From Roseovarius sp. TE539 (GTDB lineage: Bacteria; Pseudomonadota; Alphaproteobacteria; Rhodobacterales; Rhodobacteraceae), in assembly GCF_003298505.1 (NCBI RefSeq), contig NZ_QNGB01000023.1, positions 1-55,571 of the forward strand: 55,571 bases of DNA, given 5' to 3'. A program made the translations under genes and the position numbers. The notes below the pieces were generated by a model. It did no database searches. It was not told where the DNA came from and saw only the letters and a list, made by a program, of their open reading frames with translations. The number at the start of each line of letters is the position of its first letter. The first letter of the stretch is position 1. Positions 26,438-35,809 of the stretch are shown piece by piece.

Positions 26438-28054
26438 ATGCCGGACATGCTTGAACAACCGTCCAACCGCCCGCAACTTCCACCCGAGATCGCGCGGCGC
26501 CGCACCTTCGCGATCATCTCGCACCCGGACGCGGGCAAGACCACCCTGACCGAGAAGTTCCTGCTTTATGGCGGCGCCATTCAAATGGCCGGACAGGTCC
26601 GCGCCAAGGGCGAGGCGCGGCGCACCCGCTCGGATTTCATGCAAATGGAAAAGGATCGGGGGATTTCCGTTTCGGCCTCGGCCATGTCTTTTGATTTCAA
26701 TGACTTCCGGTTCAATCTTGTGGACACGCCCGGTCACTCTGATTTTTCCGAGGATACCTATCGCACCCTGACAGCCGTGGATGCCGCGGTGATGGTCATC
26801 GACGGCGCCAAGGGGGTCGAAAGTCAGACGCGGAAACTCTTTGAGGTCTGCCGCCTGCGCGACCTGCCGATCCTGACCTTCTGCAACAAGATGGACCGTG
26901 AAAGCCGCGACACATTTGATATCATCGACGAGATCCAGGAAAACCTTGCTATCGACGTGACGCCGGCCTCCTGGCCGATCGGAGTGGGGCGAGATTTCAT
27001 CGGGTGCTACGACATGCTGCGCGACCGTTTGGAACTGATGGATCGGGCGGACCGCAATCGCGTGGCCGACTCCATCAAGATCAACGGCTTGGACGATCCG
27101 AAGCTGGACGAACATGTGCCGGTGGCGCTGGCCGGGCAATTGCGAGAGGAGGTCGAGATGGCCCGTGAATTGCTGCCCGGGCTGGAGCCCCGCGCGGTTC
27201 TTGAAGGGCACATGACACCGATCTGGTTCGGATCCGCGATCAATTCCTTCGGGGTGCGCGAACTTATGGACGGCATAGGTCTCTACGGCCCCGAACCACA
27301 ACCGCAATCCGCGGATAAGCGCCAGATTTCTCCGGAAGAAACAAAAGTTTCTGGCTTTGTCTTCAAAGTTCAGGCGAATATGGATCCCAAGCACCGGGAT
27401 CGCGTTGCCTTTGTCCGCATGGCCTCGGGGCATTTCCGCCGCGGCATGAAGCTGACCCATGTGCGCAGCAAGAAGCCGATGACCGTCTCAGCGCCGGTGC
27501 TGTTTCTCGCTTCCGATCGCGAATTGGCCGAAGAAGCCTGGGCGGGCGATATCATCGGCATTCCCAACCACGGCCAACTGCGCATCGGCGACACCCTCAC
27601 CGAGGGAGAGCAATTGCGGGTCACCGGCATTCCCAGTTTCGCCCCCGAACTGCTGCAGACCGCACGCGCCGGAGATCCGATGAAGTCCAAGCATCTGGAA
27701 AAGGCGCTGATGCAATTCGCCGAGGAGGGCGCGGCGAAGGTCTTCAAACCGGCCTTCGGATCCGGGTTCATTGTCGGTGTTGTCGGGGCCCTGCAATTCG
27801 AGGTTCTCTCGACGCGGATCGAGATGGAATACGGGTTGCCCGTCCGTTTCGAGCCGTCGCAGTTCACCTCGGCCCGGTGGGTGACCGGAGACAAGGCCGC
27901 CGTGGACCGTTTCGTGGCGGCAAACAAAAGCCATATCGCCCACGACAACGACGGCGACATCGTCTATCTCACGCGTTTGCAATGGGATATCGATCGCATC
28001 GTGCGTGACCATCCCGAGGTCGCATTGAGCGCCACTAAGGAGATGATGGTGTGA
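26438..28054 (+). CDS. prfC: Peptide chain release factor 3
   Basis: A 538-residue translational GTPase that recycles RF1/RF2 after termination. G1 is HPDAGKTT (29-36), G3 DTPGH (96-100) and G4 NKMD (150-153), followed by the family's domain II and the C-terminal domain (ALQFEVLSTRIEMEYGLPVRFE). Complete and of normal length. The start may be Met1 or Met4. Confidence 0.97.
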   Translation: MPDMLEQPSNRPQLPPEIARRRTFAIISHPDAGKTTLTEKFLLYGGAIQMAGQVRAKGEARRTRSDFMQMEKDRGISVSASAMSFDFNDFRFNLVDTPGHSDFSEDTYRTLTAVDAAVMVIDGAKGVESQTRKLFEVCRLRDLPILTFCNKMDRESRDTFDIIDEIQENLAIDVTPASWPIGVGRDFIGCYDMLRDRLELMDRADRNRVADSIKINGLDDPKLDEHVPVALAGQLREEVEMARELLPGLEPRAVLEGHMTPIWFGSAINSFGVRELMDGIGLYGPEPQPQSADKRQISPEETKVSGFVFKVQANMDPKHRDRVAFVRMASGHFRRGMKLTHVRSKKPMTVSAPVLFLASDRELAEEAWAGDIIGIPNHGQLRIGDTLTEGEQLRVTGIPSFAPELLQTARAGDPMKSKHLEKALMQFAEEGAAKVFKPAFGSGFIVGVVGALQFEVLSTRIEMEYGLPVRFEPSQFTSARWVTGDKAAVDRFVAANKSHIAHDNDGDIVYLTRLQWDIDRIVRDHPEVALSATKEMMV

Positions 28055-28165
28055 CCCGCTCAGACGGACGGGCCGGGGCAGCCAGAATTCTGATCATGCC
28101 GCGTTTTTCTGCGTCGGACGCTCTTGACCCGCACGATCCTCTGGCATAACGAGTTGCGCGTCTCT

Positions 28166-28242
28166 GGCGGAGTAGCTCAGGTGGTTAGAGCAGCGGAATC
28201 ATAATCCGCGTGTCGGGGGTTCAAGTCCCTCCTCCGCTACCA
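28166..28242 (+). tRNA. tRNA-Met (CAU anticodon, elongator type)
   Basis: A 77-nt cloverleaf with encoded CCA. The acceptor is GGCGGAG/CTCCGCT, with a G1-U72 wobble at the end. The D-stem is GCTC/GAGC, anticodon stem GCGGA/TCCGC with loop ATCATAA (anticodon CAT), T-loop TTCAAGT. It lacks the three G-C pairs expected in an initiator anticodon stem, so it is not tRNA-fMet. A lysidine-modified tRNA-Ile2 cannot be fully excluded by sequence alone. Confidence 0.9.
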
Positions 28243-28506
28243 CCAGCCCCCACATGCGCAGGGGCATCCGTGGAAAAAGACCGACGCCAGCCCGTGACCT
28301 GCGCAAGCCGCTTCTCGACTTTGCCACGATTTCTTGTGACCTCTCGGGCCGCTGCACGGCGCTCCTCATGGTAAACGCGCAGGCATGCCTGTAAGCATTC
28401 GCGGTTGGCCACCTGCGCTTATAAAATGTCGAGCACGGCCCTCTTTGATCTTGTCGAGCCTGTAACAGGCCCTCCGCTCTCGGGCTGCCGCGGGCGTCGG
28501 AAACCG

Positions 28507-29376
28507 TCATTCAAGAAGCTCCGAAACCAACGGATTGGGAAAGCGTCTCTCAAGTGTTACCGCCAGAAATGCCTCTTCGATGTCTTCGAGTTTCGCGGCC
28601 TCCGTGAGGGCTGCCGAGGCCAGTTCATCCTTGACGACGATCGGGGGGATCACGGCCAGCCCTGCATCCTCTCGCGCCAGGAGCCTGAGCATCGCCATGT
28701 CATCCGCTTCTGCCGCGATCTGCGGCGATATACGCAACCGGGACAGCAGCGCATCGAAGGACATCCGCAACGCCGTTTCCGGCGTCGGAAGGATCAACGG
28801 TTCTGTGGAAAGCAGCTCGGTCAGGTTTCGGTGGCGGGGGCCGACCCGTTCAGGGGTGCCGATGAGACTGACCGACTGTTCCGAAATCCGTTTCACGAGA
28901 TAGCGGCTGGCCGCATCCCGCGCCGGCGCGAGGTTGGTCAGGACCATGTCCAGAGCCATGGCTTCGAGACCGCGCAGCAGTTCGGCCTGATTGCCGGACC
29001 GCAGCACGACCTCGACGTCCTGTCGCCCGATGAGCGGTCGCAGGAGCTGCATCTGGAAGTTTCGCGAAAGTGTCGCGAGCGCCCCGACCCGGAGCGCACG
29101 GCGTCCGCCACCAGCTTCGCGGAGGGTCGCTTCTAGATCTTCGGCTGTCCGAAAGATCGCTTCGGCATGGTCGAGCGCGAGACGCCCGGCTTCCGTCAGG
29201 ACAAGACTGCGACCACGGCGTTCGAACAGGTCCTGCCCGAGCGAGGCCTCAAGTGTCTTGACCTGGGTTGAAAGCGCGGATTGCGACAGGTTCAGGGTTC
29301 GGGCCGCGCCTGTCAAAGTCCCGTCATGGGCGACAGCCCGGAAAAGGCGCAGGTGGTGCAGGTTCAGGTATGCCAT
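28507..29376 (-). CDS. LysR-type regulator of the dab locus
   Basis: A 289-residue LysR protein. Winged helix-turn-helix at 3-62 (LHHLRLFRAVAHDGTLTGAARTLNLSQSALSTQVKTLE), then a substrate-binding domain. It is divergent from dabB with about 100 bp between starts, the usual arrangement for a LysR regulator and its target; LysR genes also sit by dab and CbbR-type carbon loci elsewhere. The inducer is unknown, with CO2/bicarbonate status a plausible signal (inference). Confidence 0.85.
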   Translation of the reverse strand: MAYLNLHHLRLFRAVAHDGTLTGAARTLNLSQSALSTQVKTLEASLGQDLFERRGRSLVLTEAGRLALDHAEAIFRTAEDLEATLREAGGGRRALRVGALATLSRNFQMQLLRPLIGRQDVEVVLRSGNQAELLRGLEAMALDMVLTNLAPARDAASRYLVKRISEQSVSLIGTPERVGPRHRNLTELLSTEPLILPTPETALRMSFDALLSRLRISPQIAAEADDMAMLRLLAREDAGLAVIPPIVVKDELASAALTEAAKLEDIEEAFLAVTLERRFPNPLVSELLE

Positions 29377-29411
29377 GATTCCATATTATAGAACGTTTAC
29401 GGAGAATTTAT

Positions 29412-29428
29412 GTGATTTTTTTATTCAC
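29412..29428. promoter_or_regulatory. Candidate LysR operator in the lysR-dabB intergenic region
   Basis: Inverted repeat GTGA (29412-29415) with TCAC (29425-29428) around an AT-rich centre, giving a partly symmetric 17-bp site close to the T-N11-A LysR pattern. It lies about 50 bp before the dabB start. Confidence 0.35.
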
Positions 29429-29478
29429 TGACTCACGATACGTCCCGGTTCAGTCCTGATTTGAACCGGAGATCAACC

Positions 29479-31038
29479 ATGTCCCACCTCCTGCTGTTGT
29501 TGCCGCTGGCCCCGCTTGCCCTGATTTCAGCGGCGGGCGTCTATGCCCTGCGTCGTGCCAGCCGCCCGATCCGCCGCAGCCGCCTCTCGGAGGGGGCGGC
29601 ACTGGTGGCTGTCGGGATCATGATCGCGGGTCTTTGGCATCTTCTCGCGTTCGGACCTGCCTCCCTGTCGGTCCCGGAGGCCGGCTGGCTTGCTCTTCGC
29701 CTCGATCCGGTCAGTGTGACGATGGCACTGCTGGTGTCCTTCGTGGGATGGGTCGTGCTACGCTATTCCCGGACCTACCTCGATGGGGAACCCCGCGAGA
29801 ACACTTTTCATGCATTGATGCTGACGGCGTTGGCGGCGGTGCTGACACTGGTCCTTTCGGGCAGTTTTGCGGTGCTCATCCCCGCCTTCATGATGATCGG
29901 GCTATGCCTGCGCTCGCTTCTGCTTTTCTATCCACGGCGCACCGAGGCGCGGCGTGCCGCCGCCAAGTTCACCCTTGTCTGGGGCGTTGGGGACGTGGCG
30001 TTGATCGGGGCCGCCGGGCTCTTTTGGTGGGCATTCGGCACGCTGGATTTCGCAACTCTGGTGGCGATGGCGCAGACCGGGCTGCCCGCCCCTGCACAGG
30101 GCGGTGTGGCGCTGCTCATTCTCGCGGCGGCACTCAAGACGGCAACATTCCCGTTGCACGGCTGGTTGACCGAGGTGATGGAGGCCCCGACCCCCGTTTC
30201 GGCACTGCTTCACGCGGGCATCATAAATTCGGGCGGTTTCATCCTGATACGCATGGCCGAGGCAGTTCAGGCCAGCCCCGGCGCAATGGCCGCACTGGTC
30301 ATGCTGGGGGGATTGACGGCGCTTTTCGGGTCAGTCGTGATGCTGACGCAAAGCGCGATCAAGACAGCCCTTGCGTGGTCGACCATCAGCCAGATGGGCT
30401 TCATGCTGCTGCAATGCGGTCTGGGCCTGTGGCCGTTGGCCTTGCTGCATATCGTGGCGCATTCGCTGTACAAGGCGCACGCCTTCCTTGCCTCGGGCAC
30501 CGCGGTTCAGACCGTGATGCGCGTGCGGCGGCCCGGCCCTGTCGCGGTTCCCGGGATCAGTGCCGTGGGCAGATCCTTTGCATTGGCGCTGCTGCTTTAT
30601 GCGGGGGTGGCCGCCGGTTTCAGCCTGGTTGGCGGTCCCAAGTCGGCGCAGGCCCTGGCCCTTGGTGCGATCCTGATCTTTGGCGTGGCCTACCTTGTCG
30701 CACAAGGTCTCGCGGATGCGGCGCCCGGGGCGCTCACACGGCGGACCATGACGGCATCACTGGCAGCGGCGGTCGCCTATTTCGGCTTTCAGGTCCTGGC
30801 CGGGTCGCTGTGGGGGCCATATCTGCCCGCCGCGCCGGCACCCGGCCCGCTGGAATGGGCGTTGACGCTTCTGGCGCTGGCCTCATTCGGGCTGGTGGCG
30901 GTGGCGCAGGCGCTCTTTCCTCTCTGGGCGCATCACCCGGCGACGGCGGGTCTGCGGGTCCACCTTGCCAACGGGCTGTATCTGAACGCGCTTCTCGACC
31001 GTCTTATTGGCGGCCTGCGCACCATTGATAACAATTGA
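29479..31038 (+). CDS. dabB: DabB-like proton-conducting subunit (NuoL/ND5 family)
   Basis: A 519-residue polytopic membrane protein of the proton-antiporter family (NuoL/MrpA-like). Conserved features are LKTATFPLHGWLTEVMEAPTPVSALLHAG, with the family's lysine and His-Gly-Trp-Leu motif, and HSLYKAHAFLASG. It stands alone without other complex I or Mrp genes and is followed 23 bp later by a DUF2309 gene. That pairing defines the DAB inorganic-carbon pump of Halothiobacillus, where DabB supplies the proton flux. The ATG at 29479 has GGAGAT; a TTG at 29461 is less likely. Confidence 0.88.
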   Translation: MSHLLLLLPLAPLALISAAGVYALRRASRPIRRSRLSEGAALVAVGIMIAGLWHLLAFGPASLSVPEAGWLALRLDPVSVTMALLVSFVGWVVLRYSRTYLDGEPRENTFHALMLTALAAVLTLVLSGSFAVLIPAFMMIGLCLRSLLLFYPRRTEARRAAAKFTLVWGVGDVALIGAAGLFWWAFGTLDFATLVAMAQTGLPAPAQGGVALLILAAALKTATFPLHGWLTEVMEAPTPVSALLHAGIINSGGFILIRMAEAVQASPGAMAALVMLGGLTALFGSVVMLTQSAIKTALAWSTISQMGFMLLQCGLGLWPLALLHIVAHSLYKAHAFLASGTAVQTVMRVRRPGPVAVPGISAVGRSFALALLLYAGVAAGFSLVGGPKSAQALALGAILIFGVAYLVAQGLADAAPGALTRRTMTASLAAAVAYFGFQVLAGSLWGPYLPAAPAPGPLEWALTLLALASFGLVAVAQALFPLWAHHPATAGLRVHLANGLYLNALLDRLIGGLRTIDNN

Positions 31039-31061
31039 TAATCCCGCAAGGAGACACACCC

Positions 31062-33440
31062 ATGTTTCTCAAGAATGATGAAATCGCCCCTGACCGGATA
31101 TCCGCCCTTCTGCACGCCGCCGAAGCCGCCGAGCGCGCCATCCCCCCGGCGTTCCCGCTGGAGGCCACCGTGGCCGTCAATCCCTTTCTTGGCCAGACAG
31201 GCGAAGATCTGGCAACCGCCTCGGCCCGGCTGGCGCGCGTCGCAGGGGTCAACCTGACGCGCAAGAGGTCCGATTATGCAGCGCAGGTCAGGGCCGGCCG
31301 GATCACCGATGACGACCTTGCCGTCGCCCTTATCGCCTCGGAATCGCCCCTTAAGCCGGCCGATCTTGCCCTTCTGAAGGCGAAGCTGGATCGCGCGCCC
31401 CCCGAACCACAGGCCTTGCCCACCGTCGCGCACCTGGCGGCAAAGGCCACCGGAACGGATTGGCCGGCGGTGATCGCGCGCAGTTTCGGGCTCTGGGCGG
31501 CGGGGCACTTCGATCGGGGACAGGCACTCTGGACGCCCGCCCCGGGCCGCACCGCCTTTGCCGCCTGGCGGGAATGGGCAACCCATGACCTGGCACCGGA
31601 AATCGCCGGGCTTGAGGGGTTCTGCGCCCATGTCTCGGAGGCGCCCGACACACCCGAACGCGCGATCCTGCGCGCCGCCGAACGGCTGAATCTTACCGAC
31701 GCTGCTGCGGAAACGGCCTTTCACCGCCTTCTGATGGATCTCGGAGGCTGGGCACAGCACGCCCGCTGGATCCTCTGGGAGGCTGAACTCGCGGGGGGCA
31801 ATGACGCCACGATCACCGATCTTCTGGCCGTCCGTCTGATCTGGGAGGAAGCGCTTCTTGCCCGCGTTCCCGACGTCACGGATCATTGGCAAAGCATCGT
31901 GGAGGCCCATGCCGAACCCGTGCAACCATCCGTCGATCAGGTTCTGGATGCAATCCTGCAACACGCGGCCGAACGGGCCCACCAGAGAAACCTGGCCGAA
32001 ACGATCAAGGGATCCGTGACCGACAAGACGCGTCCAACCATGCAGGCCGCGTTCTGCATCGATGTGCGCTCGGAGGTTTTCCGCCGGTCACTGGAGGCAC
32101 AGGATACCGGCATCGAAACCATCGGGTTCGCGGGTTTCTTCGGCCTGCCGGTCGCGCACAAACCTCACGGGACCGACCTGCGCCAGACGCATCTTCCCGC
32201 GTTGCTGAATCCGTCGTTGACATCGTGCAGCCATGCGGACGAAGACACCGAACAGGCCACACGGATCGCGGCCCGCGCCACACGCGCATGGGGCCGGTTC
32301 CGCCAGGCCGCTGTTTCCTCTTTCGCCTTCGTGGAGGCGGCGGGGCCGGTTTACGGCTGGAAATTGCTCAAGGATGCGCTCGGCAAGGGGGTCGCGGGCC
32401 GCGCGACCGGCCCGGCCCCACGCTTCGAGACCGCGCTGACCGCGCAAGAAAAGGCGGCGACCGCGGCGTCGGTCCTGAAGGCGATGAGCCTGACAGGCGG
32501 ACATGCGCGGCTGGTGCTCTTGCTGGGGCATGGGGCACAGCTTGCAAACAATCCGCATGAAAGCGCATATCAATGCGGCGCCTGTGGCGGGCAGACCGGA
32601 GAGGTTTCAGCGCGGCTGCTGGCAAGTCTGCTCAACGATCAAGAGACGCGCGCAGGCTTGCCGGCCCATGACATCGAACTTCCCGAAGACACTGTTTTCA
32701 TTGCCGGCCTGCACGATACCACGACCGATCAAGTTACCCTTTTCGATGATGATGCCCCGAAGGACCATGCCGTTGAACTGCAAGACGCCCGTTCATGGCT
32801 TGGCCAAGCTGCCCGGTCGGCGCGGGCCGAACGCGCGCTGCGCCTGCCCGGGGCGACCGGCGACAGCATTCCCGCACGGGCCACGAACTGGGCCGAACTG
32901 CGTCCTGAATGGGGATTGGCGGGTTGCGCTACCTTCGTCGCCGCGCCGCGCCCTCTCACCGCCGGGGCCGATCTTCAGGGCCGTACCTTCCTGCACAGCT
33001 ATGATTGGCGGGCCGATGACGACTTCTCGACGCTGGAGCTGATTCTGACCGCGCCGGTGGTCGTGGCCAGCTGGATCAGCCTGCAATATTACGGCTCGAC
33101 GGTTGCCCCGGATGTCTTTGGCGGGGGCAACAAGCTGATCCACAATGTCACCAGCGGTATCGGCGTCGTACAGGGCAATGGCGGAATCATGCGCCCCGGG
33201 CTTCCATGGCAAAGCGTGCATGACGGACAATCCCTGGTGCATGAGCCACTCCGGTTATCGGTGATGCTGGAGGCCCCGCAAGCCGCGATCCAGACAGTGC
33301 TCGACAGGAACGAGACCCTGCGCACGCTCTTCGACAATGGCTGGCTGCACCTCTTTGCCCTCGAAAATGGACGGGTTGCGGCACATTATCGGTCCGGCGG
33401 GAAATGGACAGGACACTGCTTTGAAGAGGCCGCCGCCTGA
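31062..33440 (+). CDS. dabA: DabA, zinc-containing inorganic-carbon uptake subunit (DUF2309)
   Basis: A 792-residue cytoplasmic protein related to beta-carbonic anhydrases. The predicted zinc site is intact: Cys332 and Asp334 in FCIDVRSE, His490 in LGHGAQ, and Cys505 in SAYQCGACGG. The His-to-Cys distance of 15 equals that in characterised DabA (His524/Cys539 in H. neapolitanus). In that model the membrane partner DabB couples the proton gradient to one-way conversion of CO2 to bicarbonate. AAGGAGA precedes the ATG. No RuBisCO or carboxysome genes are in the window, so the bicarbonate may feed anaplerotic carboxylases. Confidence 0.92.
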   Translation: MFLKNDEIAPDRISALLHAAEAAERAIPPAFPLEATVAVNPFLGQTGEDLATASARLARVAGVNLTRKRSDYAAQVRAGRITDDDLAVALIASESPLKPADLALLKAKLDRAPPEPQALPTVAHLAAKATGTDWPAVIARSFGLWAAGHFDRGQALWTPAPGRTAFAAWREWATHDLAPEIAGLEGFCAHVSEAPDTPERAILRAAERLNLTDAAAETAFHRLLMDLGGWAQHARWILWEAELAGGNDATITDLLAVRLIWEEALLARVPDVTDHWQSIVEAHAEPVQPSVDQVLDAILQHAAERAHQRNLAETIKGSVTDKTRPTMQAAFCIDVRSEVFRRSLEAQDTGIETIGFAGFFGLPVAHKPHGTDLRQTHLPALLNPSLTSCSHADEDTEQATRIAARATRAWGRFRQAAVSSFAFVEAAGPVYGWKLLKDALGKGVAGRATGPAPRFETALTAQEKAATAASVLKAMSLTGGHARLVLLLGHGAQLANNPHESAYQCGACGGQTGEVSARLLASLLNDQETRAGLPAHDIELPEDTVFIAGLHDTTTDQVTLFDDDAPKDHAVELQDARSWLGQAARSARAERALRLPGATGDSIPARATNWAELRPEWGLAGCATFVAAPRPLTAGADLQGRTFLHSYDWRADDDFSTLELILTAPVVVASWISLQYYGSTVAPDVFGGGNKLIHNVTSGIGVVQGNGGIMRPGLPWQSVHDGQSLVHEPLRLSVMLEAPQAAIQTVLDRNETLRTLFDNGWLHLFALENGRVAAHYRSGGKWTGHCFEEAAA

Positions 33441-34009
33441 GCGCCCGGAGCCGTGTGATCCGCGTGAGCCCCGCGATCAAGCCCCCGCAAACGGGGGCTT
33501 GTCCCCACAGGACGGCGATGCGCGACCTGTTTCCCAAATGGTCGCTGGTTGCAATGAGATCATGCGGCGGTTCCTGCCCGAAATGGACAATGTCGGACCG
33601 GTCGAAGAAACGGATGCCATCACAGATGCCACCCGGAAGGTGATCCGGTAAACCTTGATCGCCGGCGATCACTTCGATCGCGGTGGCCCGGCGCAGAAGG
33701 ATTTCGGGCCCTGATCGTCTTTTATGGCTTTGAACTGGCGTCTCATGGCAACTGGCGGTGCTCTATCGACCCGCCGGACAAGGCCGCCAACCACGGCGTT
33801 CTTGTCGCTGCGCCCACGGCTGCCCGGGCCAGGGACAAAATTCAAGGCATGTCGCATTCAATCGGAAACGACTCGAAGACGGGTGTTCACGCGTCTGCCC
33901 GTCGCCGGCGCGGCGCAAGTGTGATCCCGATCTGGCGCAACGTGCACCGGGCGGATGGTATCGGACAGGCCGCGCGCAAAGGACCGACAGGCGCATCCGG
34001 CCGGAGCCG
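33441..34009. other. Region without a supported gene after dabA
   Basis: About 570 bp. It begins with a hairpin (33479-33500) that probably ends the dab transcript. Several frames are open for 60-160 codons on both strands, but none has a ribosome binding site plus recognisable protein sequence. It may contain decayed coding DNA. Confidence 0.45.
33479..33500 (+). terminator. Hairpin downstream of dabA
   Basis: Perfect 9-bp stem AAGCCCCCG/CGGGGGCTT with a CAAA loop, 39 bp after the dabA stop. No T-run follows on the plus strand, so it may stabilise the mRNA end or act with Rho. Confidence 0.5.
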
Positions 34010-34741
34010 TCAGGTCTCTGATGTTTTACCGTCCATCCAGGTGCCATCTATTTCGATGAGTCCGCAGGCCGCGACATCGCGTTCGATCTCGAGGAGATCG
34101 TACATCGTGCTGCCCTTGTCGAGCCTGTCGCGAAAGCCCTCTTCCTTGGCCGCACGAGCCTCGGCGTTATCGACCGCGGCTTCGACAAGTTCGGGCGGAA
34201 TCGCCAGAACACCGTCATCATCGGCAATTACGAGATCGCCCGGGTTCACCATGACGCCGGCGACCACGACCGGAACGTTTGCTGAGCCGGGTCCGCGCTT
34301 TTCAGGATGTGAGACGGAGACGGCCGTCGAGAAAACGGGAAAGCCCATTTCGCGGACCCGGCCGGTGTCGCGGACCGCCCCGTCGACGACAGCCCCGGCG
34401 ATACCCTTGCAGCGTGCGTAATAGGTGATCATGTCTCCCCAAAGCGCACCCTGCGCACTGCCGCCGTTGGTGGCGACGATGACATCGCCTGGCTCGGCGA
34501 GTTTGGCGGCAACATGCAAAAGCAGGTTGTCGCCGGGGTAGTTGTAACAGGTCACGGCCTGACCGCAGGTCTTGCTGCCCTGCCATACGGGGCGCATGGA
34601 CGGCGACAGCAGGCAACGCCGCCCGGCAATCGCGCCAAGCCCCTCATGCAGGTCCGCCATCGAATTGCGGCCGGCGCGGGCGATTATGGCCGGGTCGATC
34701 CGCGGAATCCTCGTGTAGGCCACAGGCCTCGTCTCGTTCAT
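34010..34741 (-). CDS. RraA-like / class II pyruvate aldolase family protein
   Basis: A 243-residue protein of the RraA/HMG-CHA aldolase family. The active-site motif is visible: GALWGDM (98-104) and the metal/pyruvate-binding segment VVDGAVRDTGRV with Arg124-Asp125. These match 4-hydroxy-4-methyl-2-oxoglutarate / 4-carboxy-4-hydroxy-2-oxoadipate aldolases (LigK, GalC), which also decarboxylate oxaloacetate, rather than the RNase E inhibitor. Its place beside a GntR regulator and a LigI-type amidohydrolase fits aromatic-acid breakdown, though the pathway is incomplete here. Confidence 0.75.
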   Translation of the reverse strand: MNETRPVAYTRIPRIDPAIIARAGRNSMADLHEGLGAIAGRRCLLSPSMRPVWQGSKTCGQAVTCYNYPGDNLLLHVAAKLAEPGDVIVATNGGSAQGALWGDMITYYARCKGIAGAVVDGAVRDTGRVREMGFPVFSTAVSVSHPEKRGPGSANVPVVVAGVMVNPGDLVIADDDGVLAIPPELVEAAVDNAEARAAKEEGFRDRLDKGSTMYDLLEIERDVAACGLIEIDGTWMDGKTSET

Positions 34742-34898
34742 GTTCGCTCCTCCGGGTATTGGCCAACGGCTTGCAACGGACCGATTGACCGCTGCCGTGT
34801 GTCCATCCTTGTATTTCAGCAGGATACTTATCCGTGGAATGACAGGTCAAGCTTGCCGTCTCGCCCCATTCCGGTTCGGCCCTGGGGTGGCACGGTGG

Positions 34899-35567
34899 TT
34901 ATCGCATCTGGTCGAGGATGTGGGTTTGCGTCCGGTCGCACAGTTCGGTGAGGCGTTGCCGCAGGGCATCCAGGTCGCCATCGGTGGCCGCACGCACCAC
35001 GCGCACGTGCATCTCGAGCGCCTCGAGGAGATCGGCAGTGCCGACCTGTGTGTGCCAGTAGCGCCGGACCAGCGCGTGCACCGGCCACATCGCCTGTGTC
35101 AGGAAGCGGTTGCCGCAGGCCTCCTCGATTATACAATCGAATTCCGCATCGAGGCGCACATAGCTTTCCAGATCCCCGGCTTTCGCGGCCGTTTCCATCT
35201 CGGAGGCCAGCCTTTTCATCTCGTCACGCTGGCCGTCACTGGCACGTTCGGCGCCACGCAGCAGCAGCCGCATTTCTAGTCCGCGGCGCATTTCAAGCAG
35301 CTGGATCTGGCTGCGCAGGTCAACCTCGGTCACGACGATCCCGCGGCGGGGCATGATCGAGACGAGGTATTCGCGTTCCAGTCGTTTCAGCGCCTCTCGC
35401 ACCGGGGTGCGGCTCAGGCCCATTTCCCGCCCAAGAGAGTTTTCCGAAATCAGGCTGCCCGGCGGCAAGTCGAGCCGGACGATGCGATCCAGGATGGTTG
35501 TGTAGGCCTTGGCCGCCAGCGGATCGAGATCCGCGGCATCATGGGGTTTCGGGATATGTCGCGCCAT
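34899..35567 (-). CDS. GntR family regulator, FadR (FCD) subfamily
   Basis: A 222-residue regulator. N-terminal winged helix-turn-helix at about 10-75 (LPPGSLISENSLGREMGLSRTPVREALKRLE), then an all-helical FCD ligand-binding domain with the metal-binding Asp/His pattern (DAEFDCIIEEACGN; MHVRVVRAATDGD). Such proteins sense organic acids. The aldolase gene lies downstream on the same strand, the flavin reductase gene divergently. The ATG at 35567 gives the normal family length. Confidence 0.85.
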   Translation of the reverse strand: MARHIPKPHDAADLDPLAAKAYTTILDRIVRLDLPPGSLISENSLGREMGLSRTPVREALKRLEREYLVSIMPRRGIVVTEVDLRSQIQLLEMRRGLEMRLLLRGAERASDGQRDEMKRLASEMETAAKAGDLESYVRLDAEFDCIIEEACGNRFLTQAMWPVHALVRRYWHTQVGTADLLEALEMHVRVVRAATDGDLDALRQRLTELCDRTQTHILDQMR

Positions 35568-35720
35568 CGGCAACCTGACTCCGGCTTGTTCCGGGCGCCT
35601 GTATACCACTGGTGCTGAAGATTGAAAGCAATACGGGGGGGGCATGCCCTGCCCGCAAGGGTCAGCCTTGATCGGCCGTCGAGATGAGGGCCAGCGCACC
35701 GGGCCCGGACGCGGCCCGAG

Positions 35721-35761
35721 CTTGTATTCAAGTGGAACACATGACAGCCTCGGCATGTCAT
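35721..35761. promoter_or_regulatory. Two inverted repeats upstream of the flavin reductase gene
   Basis: CTTG-tatt-CAAG at 35721-35732, and ATGACA (35741-35746) / TGTCAT (35756-35761) with a 9-bp spacer. They lie 50-90 bp before the flavin reductase start in the divergent gntR promoter region and are candidate GntR operators. Confidence 0.35.
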
Positions 35762-35809
35762 CCCGCTTTCGGCGCGGCCGTATGTCAAAAGGCAGGAAGG
35801 GAGGGTTAA

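Noticed and set aside
33187..33672. Minus-strand frame of 161 codons after dabA
   Set aside because: Half of it is antisense to dabA, crosses the hairpin at 33479-33500, and resembles no protein I know.
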